Origin: Planctomycetaceae bacterium
Lineage (GTDB): Bacteria > Planctomycetota > Phycisphaerae > Sedimentisphaerales > Anaerohalosphaeraceae
NCBI GenBank assembly: GCA_021372945.1
Contig: JAJFTK010000120.1
Span: 1 to 64,000 of the forward strand
Length of the DNA: 64,000 nucleotides
Reading direction: 5' to 3'
Below, piece by piece: positions 42,735 through 54,700 of this stretch. The notes under the pieces are model-generated. The model saw nothing but the letters and a program-made list of their open reading frames with translations. It was not told where the DNA came from and did not search any database. Position numbers and translations under genes: made by a program. How positions within the stretch are numbered: the first letter of the stretch is position 1; each line of letters begins with the position of its first letter.

Positions 42735-44504
42735 ATGATAGATAGCAAGGAATTGTTCGCGAAGATCAGCGGGTCGTCTTCTGATAACGAGTACTTTCTG
42801 CCGTTGCCGAAGGGCTATCAGAAGGGCAAGACCCGGTACGTGATCGTGATGGGGACCGTGATGAGCGGGCTGGGCAAGGGGATCTTTTCGTCATGCCTGG
42901 CCAAGCTGTTGCAGGATAAGGGGCTCAAGGTGGCCCCGATCAAGCTGGAGGGATATCTGAATATCGACTCGGGGACGCTCAACCCGTTTCGGCACGGCGA
43001 GGTGTTCGTGCTGGATGACGGGATGGAGACGGATATGGACCTTGGGACGTATGAGCGGATGCTGGACCAGAACCTGAGCAAGCTGAATTTTGCCACGAGC
43101 GGCCAGATCTATAGTTCCGTGCTGTACAAGGAGCGGCACGGCGATTACCTTGGCCGCGACGTGCAGATGATTCCGCACGTGACCGGCGAGGTGAAGTTGC
43201 GTCTGCGCGAGCTGGCGATGAAAACACAGGCGGACGTTGTGTTCGTGGAGATCGGCGGCACGGTAGGGGATCTGGAGAATGCGTTCTATATCGAGGCCAT
43301 GCGCGAACTGGCTTATGAAGAGGGACCGCATAGCTGCTGCTATGTCGCGCTGACATACATTCTGGAGCCGAGCACGCTGGGCGAGCAGAAGTCCAAGGCG
43401 GCGCAGCTCGGCATCAAGCAGCTTTTGCAGCTAGGGGTCCAGCCGGACATCATCGCGTGCCGGTGCGAACACTCCGTAGCGGAACAGGCCCGTCAGAAGA
43501 TCAGTGTTTTCGGAAACGTGCCGTTCGAGCGGGTGATGAGCCTGCACGATTCGGCCAGCGTTTATTCGATCCCTTCGATGCTGCGGGACAGCGGGATCGA
43601 TTTTGAGGTGCTGAGACTATTAAAGATCGAGGACCGCATCCAGCTTCGCCACGAGCGCAAAGAGTGGGCGCGATGGTGCGATTTCATGGACAAGATCAGC
43701 AAGGAGACGCGGGCGGTTACGATCGGCATTACGGGCAAATACACCTCGGTGCGGGACAGCTACGCGTCGATCCTTAATGCACTGGAGCATGCGGGCATTC
43801 ACCTGGGATGCAAGGTCAATGTCAAGTGGATCGATACGACGGATGTGATCGACGCCAACGCGGGCGAGTATCTTAAGGACGTTGATGGCATCATTGTGCC
43901 CGGCGGATTCGGCGTCCGCGGCATGGAAGGCAAGATCGCCTGCGTGCGGTACGCCCGCGAAAATAACCTGCCGTACCTGGGATTGTGCCTGGGCTTCCAG
44001 GCGGCAGTGATCGAATTTGCGCGGAACGTCTGCGGATTGACAGAGGCAAATTCCACCGAAGTGGAAGCAGAGTGCAGCGAGCCCGTGATCAGCGTCCTTC
44101 CGGAGCAGAAAAAGATCGAGGGCCTTGGCGGCAATATGCGGCTGGGCGGTCGGGACGTGGAGATCAAAAAGGACACACTGGCGTGGCAGTTGTTCGGCAA
44201 AGAGACGACCGTGCGGCTGCGGTTTCGACACCGCTACGAGGTTGACCCGCAGTATATTAAGCCGCTGGAGGATAAGGGAATGACCTTCTCGGGCAAGGCC
44301 CCCAATCAGCCGATCATGCAGATCCTGGAGCTGCCCAATCATGCATTCTTTATGGGGACGCAGGCGCACCCGGAACTGACCAGTCGGCCGCTGAGGCCGC
44401 AGCCGATGTTCGTGGGCTTCGTAGCGGCCGCGATCAAAGCCGCGTATAAGGATGAATCCCTCAAGGGCCCGGTCGCCGCGGCGGAACTGGTCAGTAAGTT
44501 CTAA
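42735..44504 (+). CDS. pyrG: CTP synthase, divergent type
   Basis: PyrG converts UTP, ATP and glutamine to CTP. The 589-residue protein has the synthase domain (SGLGKGIFSS, HGEVFVLDDGMETDMDLGTYER, EIGGTVGDLEN) and the class I glutaminase with YLGLCLGFQA (Cys) and AHPELTSRP (His, Glu). It is about 40 residues longer than usual, with a 35-residue N-terminal addition. Its P-loop region reads MGTVMSGLGKG rather than the common TGGVVSSLGKG, and KLEGYLNID replaces KLDPYINVD. It thus belongs to a divergent branch but keeps the catalytic residues. Confidence 0.93.
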   Translation: MIDSKELFAKISGSSSDNEYFLPLPKGYQKGKTRYVIVMGTVMSGLGKGIFSSCLAKLLQDKGLKVAPIKLEGYLNIDSGTLNPFRHGEVFVLDDGMETDMDLGTYERMLDQNLSKLNFATSGQIYSSVLYKERHGDYLGRDVQMIPHVTGEVKLRLRELAMKTQADVVFVEIGGTVGDLENAFYIEAMRELAYEEGPHSCCYVALTYILEPSTLGEQKSKAAQLGIKQLLQLGVQPDIIACRCEHSVAEQARQKISVFGNVPFERVMSLHDSASVYSIPSMLRDSGIDFEVLRLLKIEDRIQLRHERKEWARWCDFMDKISKETRAVTIGITGKYTSVRDSYASILNALEHAGIHLGCKVNVKWIDTTDVIDANAGEYLKDVDGIIVPGGFGVRGMEGKIACVRYARENNLPYLGLCLGFQAAVIEFARNVCGLTEANSTEVEAECSEPVISVLPEQKKIEGLGGNMRLGGRDVEIKKDTLAWQLFGKETTVRLRFRHRYEVDPQYIKPLEDKGMTFSGKAPNQPIMQILELPNHAFFMGTQAHPELTSRPLRPQPMFVGFVAAAIKAAYKDESLKGPVAAAELVSKF

Positions 44505-44574
44505 ATCAAAGCAGATATGGCCTTTGGCCGACTGTTTTTTAATTGGCGCGACGGTTTTCGGACGACATAAGGAT

Positions 44575-45759
44575 ATGCGTTTGATCGGTTCCACAATTCA
44601 TTACAGCCGAATGATCGAAACCGTCGTGATCGTGCTGATGGCGATGGGGACGGTGTTCGTGTTCAGCGCCGGGGCGACGGTCAGCGGGGAGTACAAACTG
44701 ACGGAGTTCTATAATTTTACCACGCTGAAGCAGCTCGTGTTTTTTCCGCTGGCGGTGGTCATCATGTACGCGGTGGCCAATGTCAACTACCGCCGTTACA
44801 GCATCTGCGACCGCCCGCCGGGATACTCTGTGACGCCATACCTGTACGCGGTGACTGTGATCCTGCTGGCGGTGACGCTTGTCTGGGGCGTCGAGCGAAA
44901 TGAATCCCGGCGCTGGCTGGACCTGGCCCCCGGCGGCGTTTACATCAGTTTTCAGCCGTCAGAACTGGCCAAGTGGGTGCTGGTGATCTTTCTTGCGGCG
45001 TTGCTTGAGAAGTATGCCGATTCAATGGGGAAATTCTGGACACGATTTTTGCCGATGTGCCTGTTCGCGGGGCTTGTGGTGGGGCTGATCGTGATCGAAG
45101 ATTTCGGAACGGCCGCCTTTATCGCGATGATGACGTTTATCCTGCTGCTGATCGGAGGCGCCAAGCTCTGGCACTTGCTGCTGCCGCTGCCAATCGTACT
45201 GGGTGTTTTTGTCCTGGCGATCATCACCAGCGACTACCGGCGCCAGCGCATCGCCAGCTTCCTGGATCCGAATGATGTTCCGTACCAGGCGCAGCAGTCG
45301 CTGATCGCGATCAGCACCGGCGGGGTGTTTGGCAAGGGCCTGGGGCACGGGGTGATCAAGTACGGGCACCTGCCGGAGGATACGACGGACTTTATTTTTT
45401 CGATCATCGCCGAAGAGACGGGCTTCTTCGTGTGTGTGTTCGTGATCCTGCTGTTTTTTGTGTTCGCGGCGGCGGGCACTGGCGTGGTGCTGCAATGCCG
45501 CGACAAGCTGGGGCGACTGCTGGCGGCGGGGATCGTGATGGCGATCTCGCTGCAGGCGGCGGTGAACCTGGGCGTGGTGACGGTGGTGCTGCCGACCAAG
45601 GGGATTCCGCTGCCCTTTATCAGCGCTGGCGGCACGAGCATGCTTCTGACCAGCGCAGCGATCGGCGTGCTGCTGAACATCGCGCGGCACGGGGCCGAGC
45701 GTGACCCTGGCGAAGAAGAACTTCCGGTGTCCAGGCACTCCCGTACGTTTAAGAGTTAA
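44575..45759 (+). CDS. ftsW: FtsW/RodA-family lipid II polymerase
   Basis: The 394-residue membrane protein has about ten segments and the SEDS signatures QPSELAKWVLVIFLA, YQAQQSLIAISTGGVFGKGL, and DTTDFIFSIIAEETGF. Near the end is PLPFISAGGTSMLLTSAAIG. SEDS proteins polymerise lipid II glycan chains; FtsW does so at division and RodA along the wall. Pairing with murG directly downstream favours FtsW. The start at 44575 is chosen because the longer frame overlaps pyrG and has no likely N-terminus. Confidence 0.9.
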   Translation: MRLIGSTIHYSRMIETVVIVLMAMGTVFVFSAGATVSGEYKLTEFYNFTTLKQLVFFPLAVVIMYAVANVNYRRYSICDRPPGYSVTPYLYAVTVILLAVTLVWGVERNESRRWLDLAPGGVYISFQPSELAKWVLVIFLAALLEKYADSMGKFWTRFLPMCLFAGLVVGLIVIEDFGTAAFIAMMTFILLLIGGAKLWHLLLPLPIVLGVFVLAIITSDYRRQRIASFLDPNDVPYQAQQSLIAISTGGVFGKGLGHGVIKYGHLPEDTTDFIFSIIAEETGFFVCVFVILLFFVFAAAGTGVVLQCRDKLGRLLAAGIVMAISLQAAVNLGVVTVVLPTKGIPLPFISAGGTSMLLTSAAIGVLLNIARHGAERDPGEEELPVSRHSRTFKS

Positions 45760-45789
45760 TCATTCATCAAAGTTATCAGGATTCTTAGC

Positions 45790-46923
45790 TTGAACGAACA
45801 TGATCTGTCGCATTTTTTCTTTGCCGGGGGCGGTACAGGAGGTCACATCTATCCGAATCTCGCGGTCGCCGACGCGATCAGGAGACTGCGTCAAGATGCA
45901 TCGATCACATTCTTTTGCAGCCGCAGGGAGGTCGATGCGCGGGTCCTGACGCCCAGCGGGTACGAGTTTTTGCCGCTGCCGGCAGTGGGGCTTAGCCTGA
46001 GCCCTCGGAAGTTCGCGCAGTTCTTCGGGCATTTTTTCAGCAGCTATGAGTTCGCCAAACAGATCCTTCAGCCGGTGCGCGATCGAGCGGCCGTCATTGG
46101 GACAGGCGGCTTTGTGACCGGGCCGGTGGTGATGGCGGCGCGGAAACTGAAGATCCCGGTCTTTTTGATCAATGTCGATTGCACGCCGGGAAAGGCGAAC
46201 CGGTTTTTAGGCCGATTTGCCGAGCGGGTATTTGTGCAGTTCGAGCAATCGGCAGAATATTTCAAGAAGGACAGAGTTGTCGTCGCAGGCTGTCCTTTGC
46301 GAGGAGACTTCGGTCAAGCGGGGACAAGAGAGGCGCTGGTTGAGAAACTCAGATCGGAAGGATTGGAACTGGATGAGCACAGGAAGTTGCTGCTCGTGAC
46401 AGGGGCCTCGAGCGGTGCCAGGAATATCAATGACGCGATGATCCGGCTGCTGACCGATTTGAAACCTTTATCAGGGGATTGGCAGGTGGTGCATTTGACG
46501 GGTCAGGCCGACTTTGCGCGGGTGCAGGAGGCCGTTGGGCAGGAGTCGGCCTGGTACCGGCTGATCGATTACTGGGACGATATGGCGGCGCTATTGGGGA
46601 CGGCGGACGTGGTCATCGGGCGGGCAGGGGCGGTCAGCATTGCCGAATTTGCCGCAGCCGGTGTGCCGACGGTATGTCTGCCCTACCCCTATCACAAAGA
46701 CAGACACCAGTACGAAAACGCGCGGGCATTAACAGAGGCGGGGGCGGCAATCCTGGTGGAAGACAACATTCAAGATCCCGCGCAAACCGCAATCGATTTA
46801 AGAACCGCGCTCACTGAACTGATGGCAAACGACAGCAGACGCAAGACCATGCGCCAAGCGGCAAAAAGAACGGGCAGCACCGATGCGGCCCAGCGGATTG
46901 CCAAAAGCATATTGAATCTGTAA
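45790..46923 (+). CDS. murG: UDP-GlcNAc transferase (lipid II synthase)
   Basis: MurG adds GlcNAc to lipid I on the cytoplasmic side of the membrane, giving lipid II for FtsW. The 377-residue GT28 fold has the N-terminal [29 protein letters not shown], and the C-terminal donor-binding [19 protein letters not shown] and [14 protein letters not shown]. The start is TTG with AGGA eight bases before. It follows ftsW by 30 bases, so the pair is probably one transcript. Confidence 0.93.
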   Translation: MNEHDLSHFFFAGGGTGGHIYPNLAVADAIRRLRQDASITFFCSRREVDARVLTPSGYEFLPLPAVGLSLSPRKFAQFFGHFFSSYEFAKQILQPVRDRAAVIGTGGFVTGPVVMAARKLKIPVFLINVDCTPGKANRFLGRFAERVFVQFEQSAEYFKKDRVVVAGCPLRGDFGQAGTREALVEKLRSEGLELDEHRKLLLVTGASSGARNINDAMIRLLTDLKPLSGDWQVVHLTGQADFARVQEAVGQESAWYRLIDYWDDMAALLGTADVVIGRAGAVSIAEFAAAGVPTVCLPYPYHKDRHQYENARALTEAGAAILVEDNIQDPAQTAIDLRTALTELMANDSRRKTMRQAAKRTGSTDAAQRIAKSILNL

Positions 46924-46925
46924 AA

Positions 46926-47045
46926 GGCAAACCACGGATCTTGACGCGGCTGTTCGGCGGGCAGGGCACGCTGAACGTGAATTCATGGTCTCCTGACAGT
47001 AAGCAGTTTGCGTTTGTGAGCTACCGGTTGATCAAATCACAGTGA
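46926..47045 (+). pseudogene. Remnant C-terminus of a TolB-like beta-propeller protein
   Basis: Between murG and the GH2 gene the + strand encodes, without a start, [20 protein letters not shown] followed by [18 protein letters not shown] and a TGA. The SPDSK-x-FAFVSY blade and the LFGGQGT lead-in are typical of the last PD40 blade of TolB-like propellers. Only about 38 codons remain. It is in a different frame from murG and its TGA overlaps the GTG upstream of the GH2 gene, so it is a decayed fragment and not a gene. Confidence 0.55.
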
Positions 47046-47068
47046 GTATCGTTTACGAAAGGGATGCG

Positions 47069-48925
<1,857 letters not shown>

Positions 48926-48927
48926 TA

Positions 48928-48958
48928 AAGAACACAAGAACACAAGAACTCAAGAATA
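48928..48958. repeat. AACACAAG intergenic repeat
   Basis: AAAGAACACAAGAACACAAG followed by AACTCAAGAAT lies in the gap between the convergent GH2 and GH26-like genes. Three imperfect nine-base units. Single locus. Confidence 0.5.
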
Positions 48959-48963
48959 TAAAC

Positions 48964-51357
48964 TCACCAGGTGGGCGAGCAGGCCGGGTCCTGGGGATTG
49001 TTGCAGGTAAGCCAGTCGCCGCCGAGCGCGGCCAGGTCGGGCAGGGTGACCCTGCCGTCGGGCTGAGTGTCGGCGCCGCCGCAGTTGGTCTGCGCCAGAC
49101 AATCAGCATCGAGCCAATAGCCCGCAAAGATCAGCAAATCGTCAATGTCAATATAGCAATCATTTGACAGATCAAGAGCCATCGCAAATCCGCCGGACTG
49201 CACGTCCTGGCAGGTTTGCGGGTCCCAGGCAGGGGCGATTTCCGTCAGGCTGACCGCATCGAGCCAGATGATTCGCGGTGCGGCCGAGCCCAGCATGAAG
49301 GAGAGATTGACATTATCGTTGTCAGGAGCGACGCCGGTGACCGTGAAGGTCTGCGGGGTCGTGGTAAGCGCAGGATTGTGAACGATGAAAGAACTATAAG
49401 GCGAATGGGTTTCCTGCAGCGCGACCGTCATGGCCGTGGCGCGGTCGGCGACGGCCGTGTACGTCAGCCGGTAGGTATAACCCGCTTTGGTGTCAAGATT
49501 GTATTGATATTGCAGGTGCCAGTTGGTGCCGGTGGCGGAGGTAATATTCAGCTTTACGGAATTGGGGCCCGAAAGCTTGCTCGCCGTATCCAGCGATACC
49601 GCTGCGCCGACGCCGGCGGCACTATACGATAGCTTCCAGGGCGCCCGGCCCTGATCGTATTCATTATTAATCAGCCGTTCGATGGATGGGGCGGTGACCA
49701 CCATGACGGGGCTCGATGCCGGTCCGCGGGTTGCGCCTTGATCGATGGCGGTGACCTGGTAGGTATAGGTCTTTCCGGCGGTGACGTTCATGTCAATGAA
49801 GTGCGTTTCCGTATTGTATCCGGCAAGCCGGCCGTCGCGGAGGATCTCGTAACGGTCGATGCCGGTGTTGTCGGAGGCGGCCGTCCAGCTCAGGGCGACA
49901 GGCGCCGAAAAGGTATCGACGGTAATGTTCGTGATCGGGCCGGGCGGCACCGAATCCGTGATGCCCGTAATGGCCTGCCGCAACGCGGCTTCGTTTGTGC
50001 CGTGCATGTAAAGGGGGTTGCTCATCTCGTCGCGATAGTGGCCATAGACGATGGGGTAGGGCTGCAGGCGGCAGTCGCCCCATTCGGGCAGATCGCTGCT
50101 GCTCCAGTCGGTGTTGATGTGGCAGAAATTCTTAATGCCCGGATACGCCTTGATGAGATTGAAGTAGGGCACAAAGTCGCCCGTCCAACTGGCCTCGCCC
50201 TGGTCGGTCTGCCAGGCGGTCGGGTCGGCTTCGCCGATCAGGACCGGCTTGCCGCGAGCGTGGGCGTCGGCCAAAAAGCTGTACGTGTCGGAGTGCTGGA
50301 CGTTCCAATAGCCGAAGGCGTTGATGCTCATCCAATCGACATATTCATTGCCGGGATACCACGGCAGCCAGGGTGTGCCCTGAATGACGTTAAAGACGGT
50401 GGCCGCTGGGACGTTGTTGGCGCGCAGGGCATTAGTGATGCGGATGAAGGCGGTCTTGTAGGCGGTCGGGTCGTAATGATTGTGAGCACCGTTGCATTCG
50501 TAGCCGATGCGGATATACAACGGATAGCCGAGCTGTTTGAGGTCATCGCAGAAGCGCTGGATATCCGCGTCCCAAAGGCCGGCGGCGATCTCGAATTCCG
50601 AATCGACGATGTACAGGCCAAGCTGAACGGGCATATAGACGCCGTAATCGCGGTGGTAGCGCTCCAGGTCGGCGCGCAGGGCGGGAACAAACGGATAACT
50701 GAGATTACAGTAGGTCATGTAGCAGGCGGGCTTTTCGCCAGTGTCCATGATGTTCCAATAGGCGTTGAAGTCCGGCACGTTCTGGCCGGCGGCGTGCATG
50801 ACCGTATCGACCGGCTCATACTTGGCGCCGTAGTAGGTGCGCGGCTGCTGGGGCGCAACTGGGCCAAAGCTGATGTCGTCAAAATAGCCCACACCATGGG
50901 GAGAGCTGCCGTCGACGGCCAGCAGCAGGTTGATCTTGACATATTGCGATTGCGACAGGACAACATTGACGGATCTGGCGTGCCAGACGCCTTCGGCCTG
51001 ACCGGGACTCACTTCGAGCCGGCTGGTCCATTGGGTGGACGTGCCGTCGCCCATCTCGGCCTGAATGACAACGCGCTGATTCGCCAGACCGCCCGAGGCG
51101 AGTATTTTGCCGGAAAACTTGTAATTGCCCGCAGCGAGCCAACCAAGGTTCTGAGAAATACCGTCATCGTTCCACCATATCGCGGCGGCGCGGTCTCCTT
51201 CGACAGGGTCAGTCACTGGCAAACCAATATTTGGTCCCACCCACCATGGCGTCCAATTGGCCGCTCCCGCCTCAAAACCGTTATTGAGAACGAGATTCGC
51301 CGCAAGCAGATCGGCCGCACAAAACGAAAGCATCATCAAAAAGAATGGTTTTCTCAT
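48964..51357 (-). CDS. GH26-like (clan GH-A) glycosidase with CBM, FN3 and dockerin-like tail
   Basis: The 797-residue exported protein starts with a signal peptide and a carbohydrate-binding-like domain (NLVLNNGFEAGAANW). A TIM-barrel follows at about residues 180-460. The candidate acid/base is E287 in RIGYECNG and the nucleophile E376 in VLIGEADP, the pattern of GH26 or related clan GH-A mannanases. An FN3 domain follows (PVALSWTAASDNTGIDRYEI), then a second CBM4/9-like domain, and at the end two dockerin-like repeats (DLSNDCYIDIDDLLIFAGYWL, RVTLPDLAALGGDWL). Substrate could be mannan or another beta-glycan. The ATG at 51357 lies just after GTGAGG; a GTG three codons up is possible. Confidence 0.82.
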   Translation of the reverse strand: MRKPFFLMMLSFCAADLLAANLVLNNGFEAGAANWTPWWVGPNIGLPVTDPVEGDRAAAIWWNDDGISQNLGWLAAGNYKFSGKILASGGLANQRVVIQAEMGDGTSTQWTSRLEVSPGQAEGVWHARSVNVVLSQSQYVKINLLLAVDGSSPHGVGYFDDISFGPVAPQQPRTYYGAKYEPVDTVMHAAGQNVPDFNAYWNIMDTGEKPACYMTYCNLSYPFVPALRADLERYHRDYGVYMPVQLGLYIVDSEFEIAAGLWDADIQRFCDDLKQLGYPLYIRIGYECNGAHNHYDPTAYKTAFIRITNALRANNVPAATVFNVIQGTPWLPWYPGNEYVDWMSINAFGYWNVQHSDTYSFLADAHARGKPVLIGEADPTAWQTDQGEASWTGDFVPYFNLIKAYPGIKNFCHINTDWSSSDLPEWGDCRLQPYPIVYGHYRDEMSNPLYMHGTNEAALRQAITGITDSVPPGPITNITVDTFSAPVALSWTAASDNTGIDRYEILRDGRLAGYNTETHFIDMNVTAGKTYTYQVTAIDQGATRGPASSPVMVVTAPSIERLINNEYDQGRAPWKLSYSAAGVGAAVSLDTASKLSGPNSVKLNITSATGTNWHLQYQYNLDTKAGYTYRLTYTAVADRATAMTVALQETHSPYSSFIVHNPALTTTPQTFTVTGVAPDNDNVNLSFMLGSAAPRIIWLDAVSLTEIAPAWDPQTCQDVQSGGFAMALDLSNDCYIDIDDLLIFAGYWLDADCLAQTNCGGADTQPDGRVTLPDLAALGGDWLTCNNPQDPACSPTW

Positions 51358-51738
51358 GGTCCTCACTTAGGCCCGCAAACTCTTCATCGATGATCATAAT
51401 GTTTTTTGTCGAAAAATGCAATAAAAAAGCGGTTTAGCAACCGGTTTTTAGGCAACGTGATGATACTCTTTCGGCATGGGGTTATCGGCCATCCGCTCAA
51501 AATGTCTTCGTTGAGGTGTTTTGCTTTACGCTATTGAGAGAATGCCTCACGCGAGCGTTAACCCATCCATAGTAGAAATAGAGTAGTACTGAATCCCATT
51601 TTCAAAAAGGGACAATAGAATGCGTTCAAGTGCGGAGCCGGAGAAAAATCTGGGCAAATCGCTGAATCACCTGTGTATTCGCGTCACAGCCGCGCTTTGG
51701 GACCGAGAACTAACCTGGGAAGAAAAGGAATCGTCAAA
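51358..51738. other. Intergenic region between divergent secreted genes
   Basis: This gap of about 380 bases separates the GH26-like gene and the golvesin protein gene. At 51424-51450 AAAAA-GCGGTT-TAGC-AACCG-GTTTTT forms a strong hairpin with A and T arms that resembles a bidirectional terminator, though it lies between divergent starts. No promoter with good spacing and no small gene is seen. Confidence 0.45.
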
Positions 51739-54700
51739 ATGAAGACAAGCATGAAAATCCATGGTCATTCTGCATTATCGGCAAGGCTATTTCAGCATGC
51801 CGCAAGTGTATTGCTGATCTTGAGCGGATTTGCCCTTGGTGACATTATCATCGACAACGGTCAGCAGGGGACCTCTTCAACAGGAACCTGGACCGTTTCG
51901 GGAGGGACGGGCGCCTACGGGGCCAATAGCCTATATGGCCGAAGCGGCGCGACTTACACGTGGGCGTTCGATCTGCCGGCAGCGGGCAGTTATGAGGTTT
52001 TCATGTGGTGGACGGAGTTCTCATCGAGAAGCCCCTCGGTTCCAATCTCGGTGCAGAATGCGGCGGGAAGCACACAACTGACCATTAACCAGCAGACCAA
52101 CGGCGGCAAATGGAACAGCATCGGCACGTTCGAATTCGGCGCCGCCGGAAGCGTCACACTCAGCGCGCCGGGCGCGTATCCAACCAGTTACTGCGCGGAT
52201 GCCGTCATGGTCGTGCCGGTGGTGTCGGCGGAAGCGATCATCGACAATAGCGATCCGAATGTCGAATACACGGGGACCTGGCCCGTATCGGGCGGAACAG
52301 GGGCATACGGGGGAGACAGTGTCTATTGCCGGGACGCCGGACAATCGTTCAGTTGGCCATTTACGCCGACCGTATCGGGCTATTACGAGGTGTCGATGTG
52401 GTGGACGGAATTTTCATCGCGAAGTATCGCAGCTCCCGTGGAGATTCAGAATGCCTCAGGAACCGCATCCCTGACGGTCAATCAGCAGACCAATGGCGGA
52501 AAGTGGAATGTGCTGGGCGTTTATTCATTCGAAGCGGGCAATACATACCTTGTCACGATACGGACGCTCACCGACCGGTCGAGTATTTGCGCTGACGCCG
52601 TTCGCTTCGTCAAGACGACACCGCCGAACACCCAGGCCGATTTCAGCGGCGCGCCGATCACGGGAGTTGTGCCGCTGAACGTGCAGTTTACCGACCTATC
52701 GACCAGCGGTAGCGCGCTGACCTCGTGGGAGTGGGATTTCGATAATGATGGAACGGTCGATTCGACCGAGCAAAACCCCGCGTACGAATACGCGGCCGAA
52801 GGCAAGTACTCGGTGAAGCTGACCGTTTCGGGAGCGGACGGAACCGATTCACAAACCAGGCAGAACTATATCGATGTCAAGGCGGGCGGCGACCCGGGTT
52901 GGGAACTGATCATCGATAACGGCCAGTCGGGGACATCGTCCACCGGGACATGGACCGTTTCGGGAGGAACCGGCGCCTACGGGGCCAACAGCCTATACGG
53001 CCGCAACAACGCAACGTACACCTGGGCATTCACGGTTCCTCAGGCAGGCAACTATGAAGTCTTTATGTGGTGGACGGAGTTTTCGTCTCGCAGTACGGCC
53101 GCGCCCGTGACCGTCACGGACGCCGATGGCGCGCATGCTCTGACGGTCAATCAGCAGACCAACGGCAGCCAATGGAACAGCCTTGGCGTGTTTAGCTTTG
53201 CGACGTCGGGACAGGTCCGGCTGCAAGCGACTGGAGCTTACCCGACGAGCTATTGCGCCGATGCGGTGCGCATCGTGAGTACGACCGCGGCGGCGGTGCG
53301 CGCGGACTTTACCGCAGCGCCGACGGCCGGGCAGGCGCCGCTGTCCGTGCAGTTTACGGATACCTCGACCGCCGAGACTACGATTACTTCATGGCAATGG
53401 GATTTCGACAACAATGGAACAGTCGATTCGACGCAGCAGAATCCAACGTACCAGTTCGCCGCTGCCGGGCAGTATTCGGTGAAGCTGACGGTGAGCTGTC
53501 CCAGCGGCACGGATACGGAGACCAAGAGCAACCTGATCACGGTTGAGCCTTCGAGTTCTTATGAGCAGATCGTCGATAATGGCGATCCCGGGACAAGTTC
53601 GACAGGGACCTGGGCGGCGTCCGGAGCGTCTGATCCCTATGGAGCCGATTCAATGTGGGCGCGGTATACAGCCACCTATACGTGGCGATTCACGCCCACG
53701 CAGAGCGGGCCATGCAGCGTCTCTATGTGGTGGACAGTGATTTCGTCGCGCGGCACGGCCATCCCGGTGGCGATCACCCATGCCGGCGGCACGGCGAATC
53801 TGACGGTCAATCAGCAGCAAAACGGAGGACGCTGGAATCTGCTGGGCTCTTATAATTTCAACGCGGGAACAGAGTACAGCATCGTGCTGCGCACGCCCGG
53901 CGGCAGCCCGACGGCCTGCGCCGATGCCGTGCGGATCGTTTCAGGGGGCGGAGGAACCAATCAGCCGCCAACCGCCGCGATCAACAGCGTGGCCCCGAAC
54001 CCCGCCCTTCGCGGCCAAACTATCTATTTTGCGGGCAGCGGCACTGACAATGACGGCACGGTCACGGCCTACCAGTGGACCAGCAGCATCTCCGGGTCGC
54101 TGAGCACCAGCTCATCGTTCAGTACGAGCAGTCTAAGCAACGGGACCCACACCATCAGTTTTCGCGTGCAGGATGACGACGGCGCCTGGTCGAGCCCGCA
54201 GACGTTGATCCTGGTCATTACGGATACGTCGGGCGATGAGCATATCTATGCCTGCTTCGGATACGGCACCGAAAAGGTGAATTCACAGTGGGAGGCCATG
54301 CTCAATGATATCGGGGCGACATTATCAAACGGAATCTGGCACTACGTGCGGGCAGGCAAGGATTACTATATCCATACGGTCAATGACGTCGAGGGGATGA
54401 AGACGGCGCTGAAGACGCCGGGATCGCACGTATTGTATTACGGGCACAGCAATTTCGGGCTGGGTCAGATGTTCTGTACAAGCCAGGAATGGACCAACCA
54501 GATCATATCGGATTTCCAGGTTGTCGATGACCCGCGAATATTGAATTGTTCGAGCGATACGGTGGGAGTGGAGGTTGACTATATGATTTATCATCAGTCG
54601 TATCCGAACTGGTTCCCGGAATTTTCGGATGGTAGCAGCGCGATAATGCCTTATAACTTCGGCGATCCGCGCGGCAATCCGCCGTACAACTACTATATTA

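Noticed and set aside
51424..51450. Terminator between the GH26-like and golvesin genes
   Set aside because: The hairpin with A and T arms looks like a bidirectional terminator, but it lies between divergent starts where none is expected. Kept only as a note within the intergenic entry.
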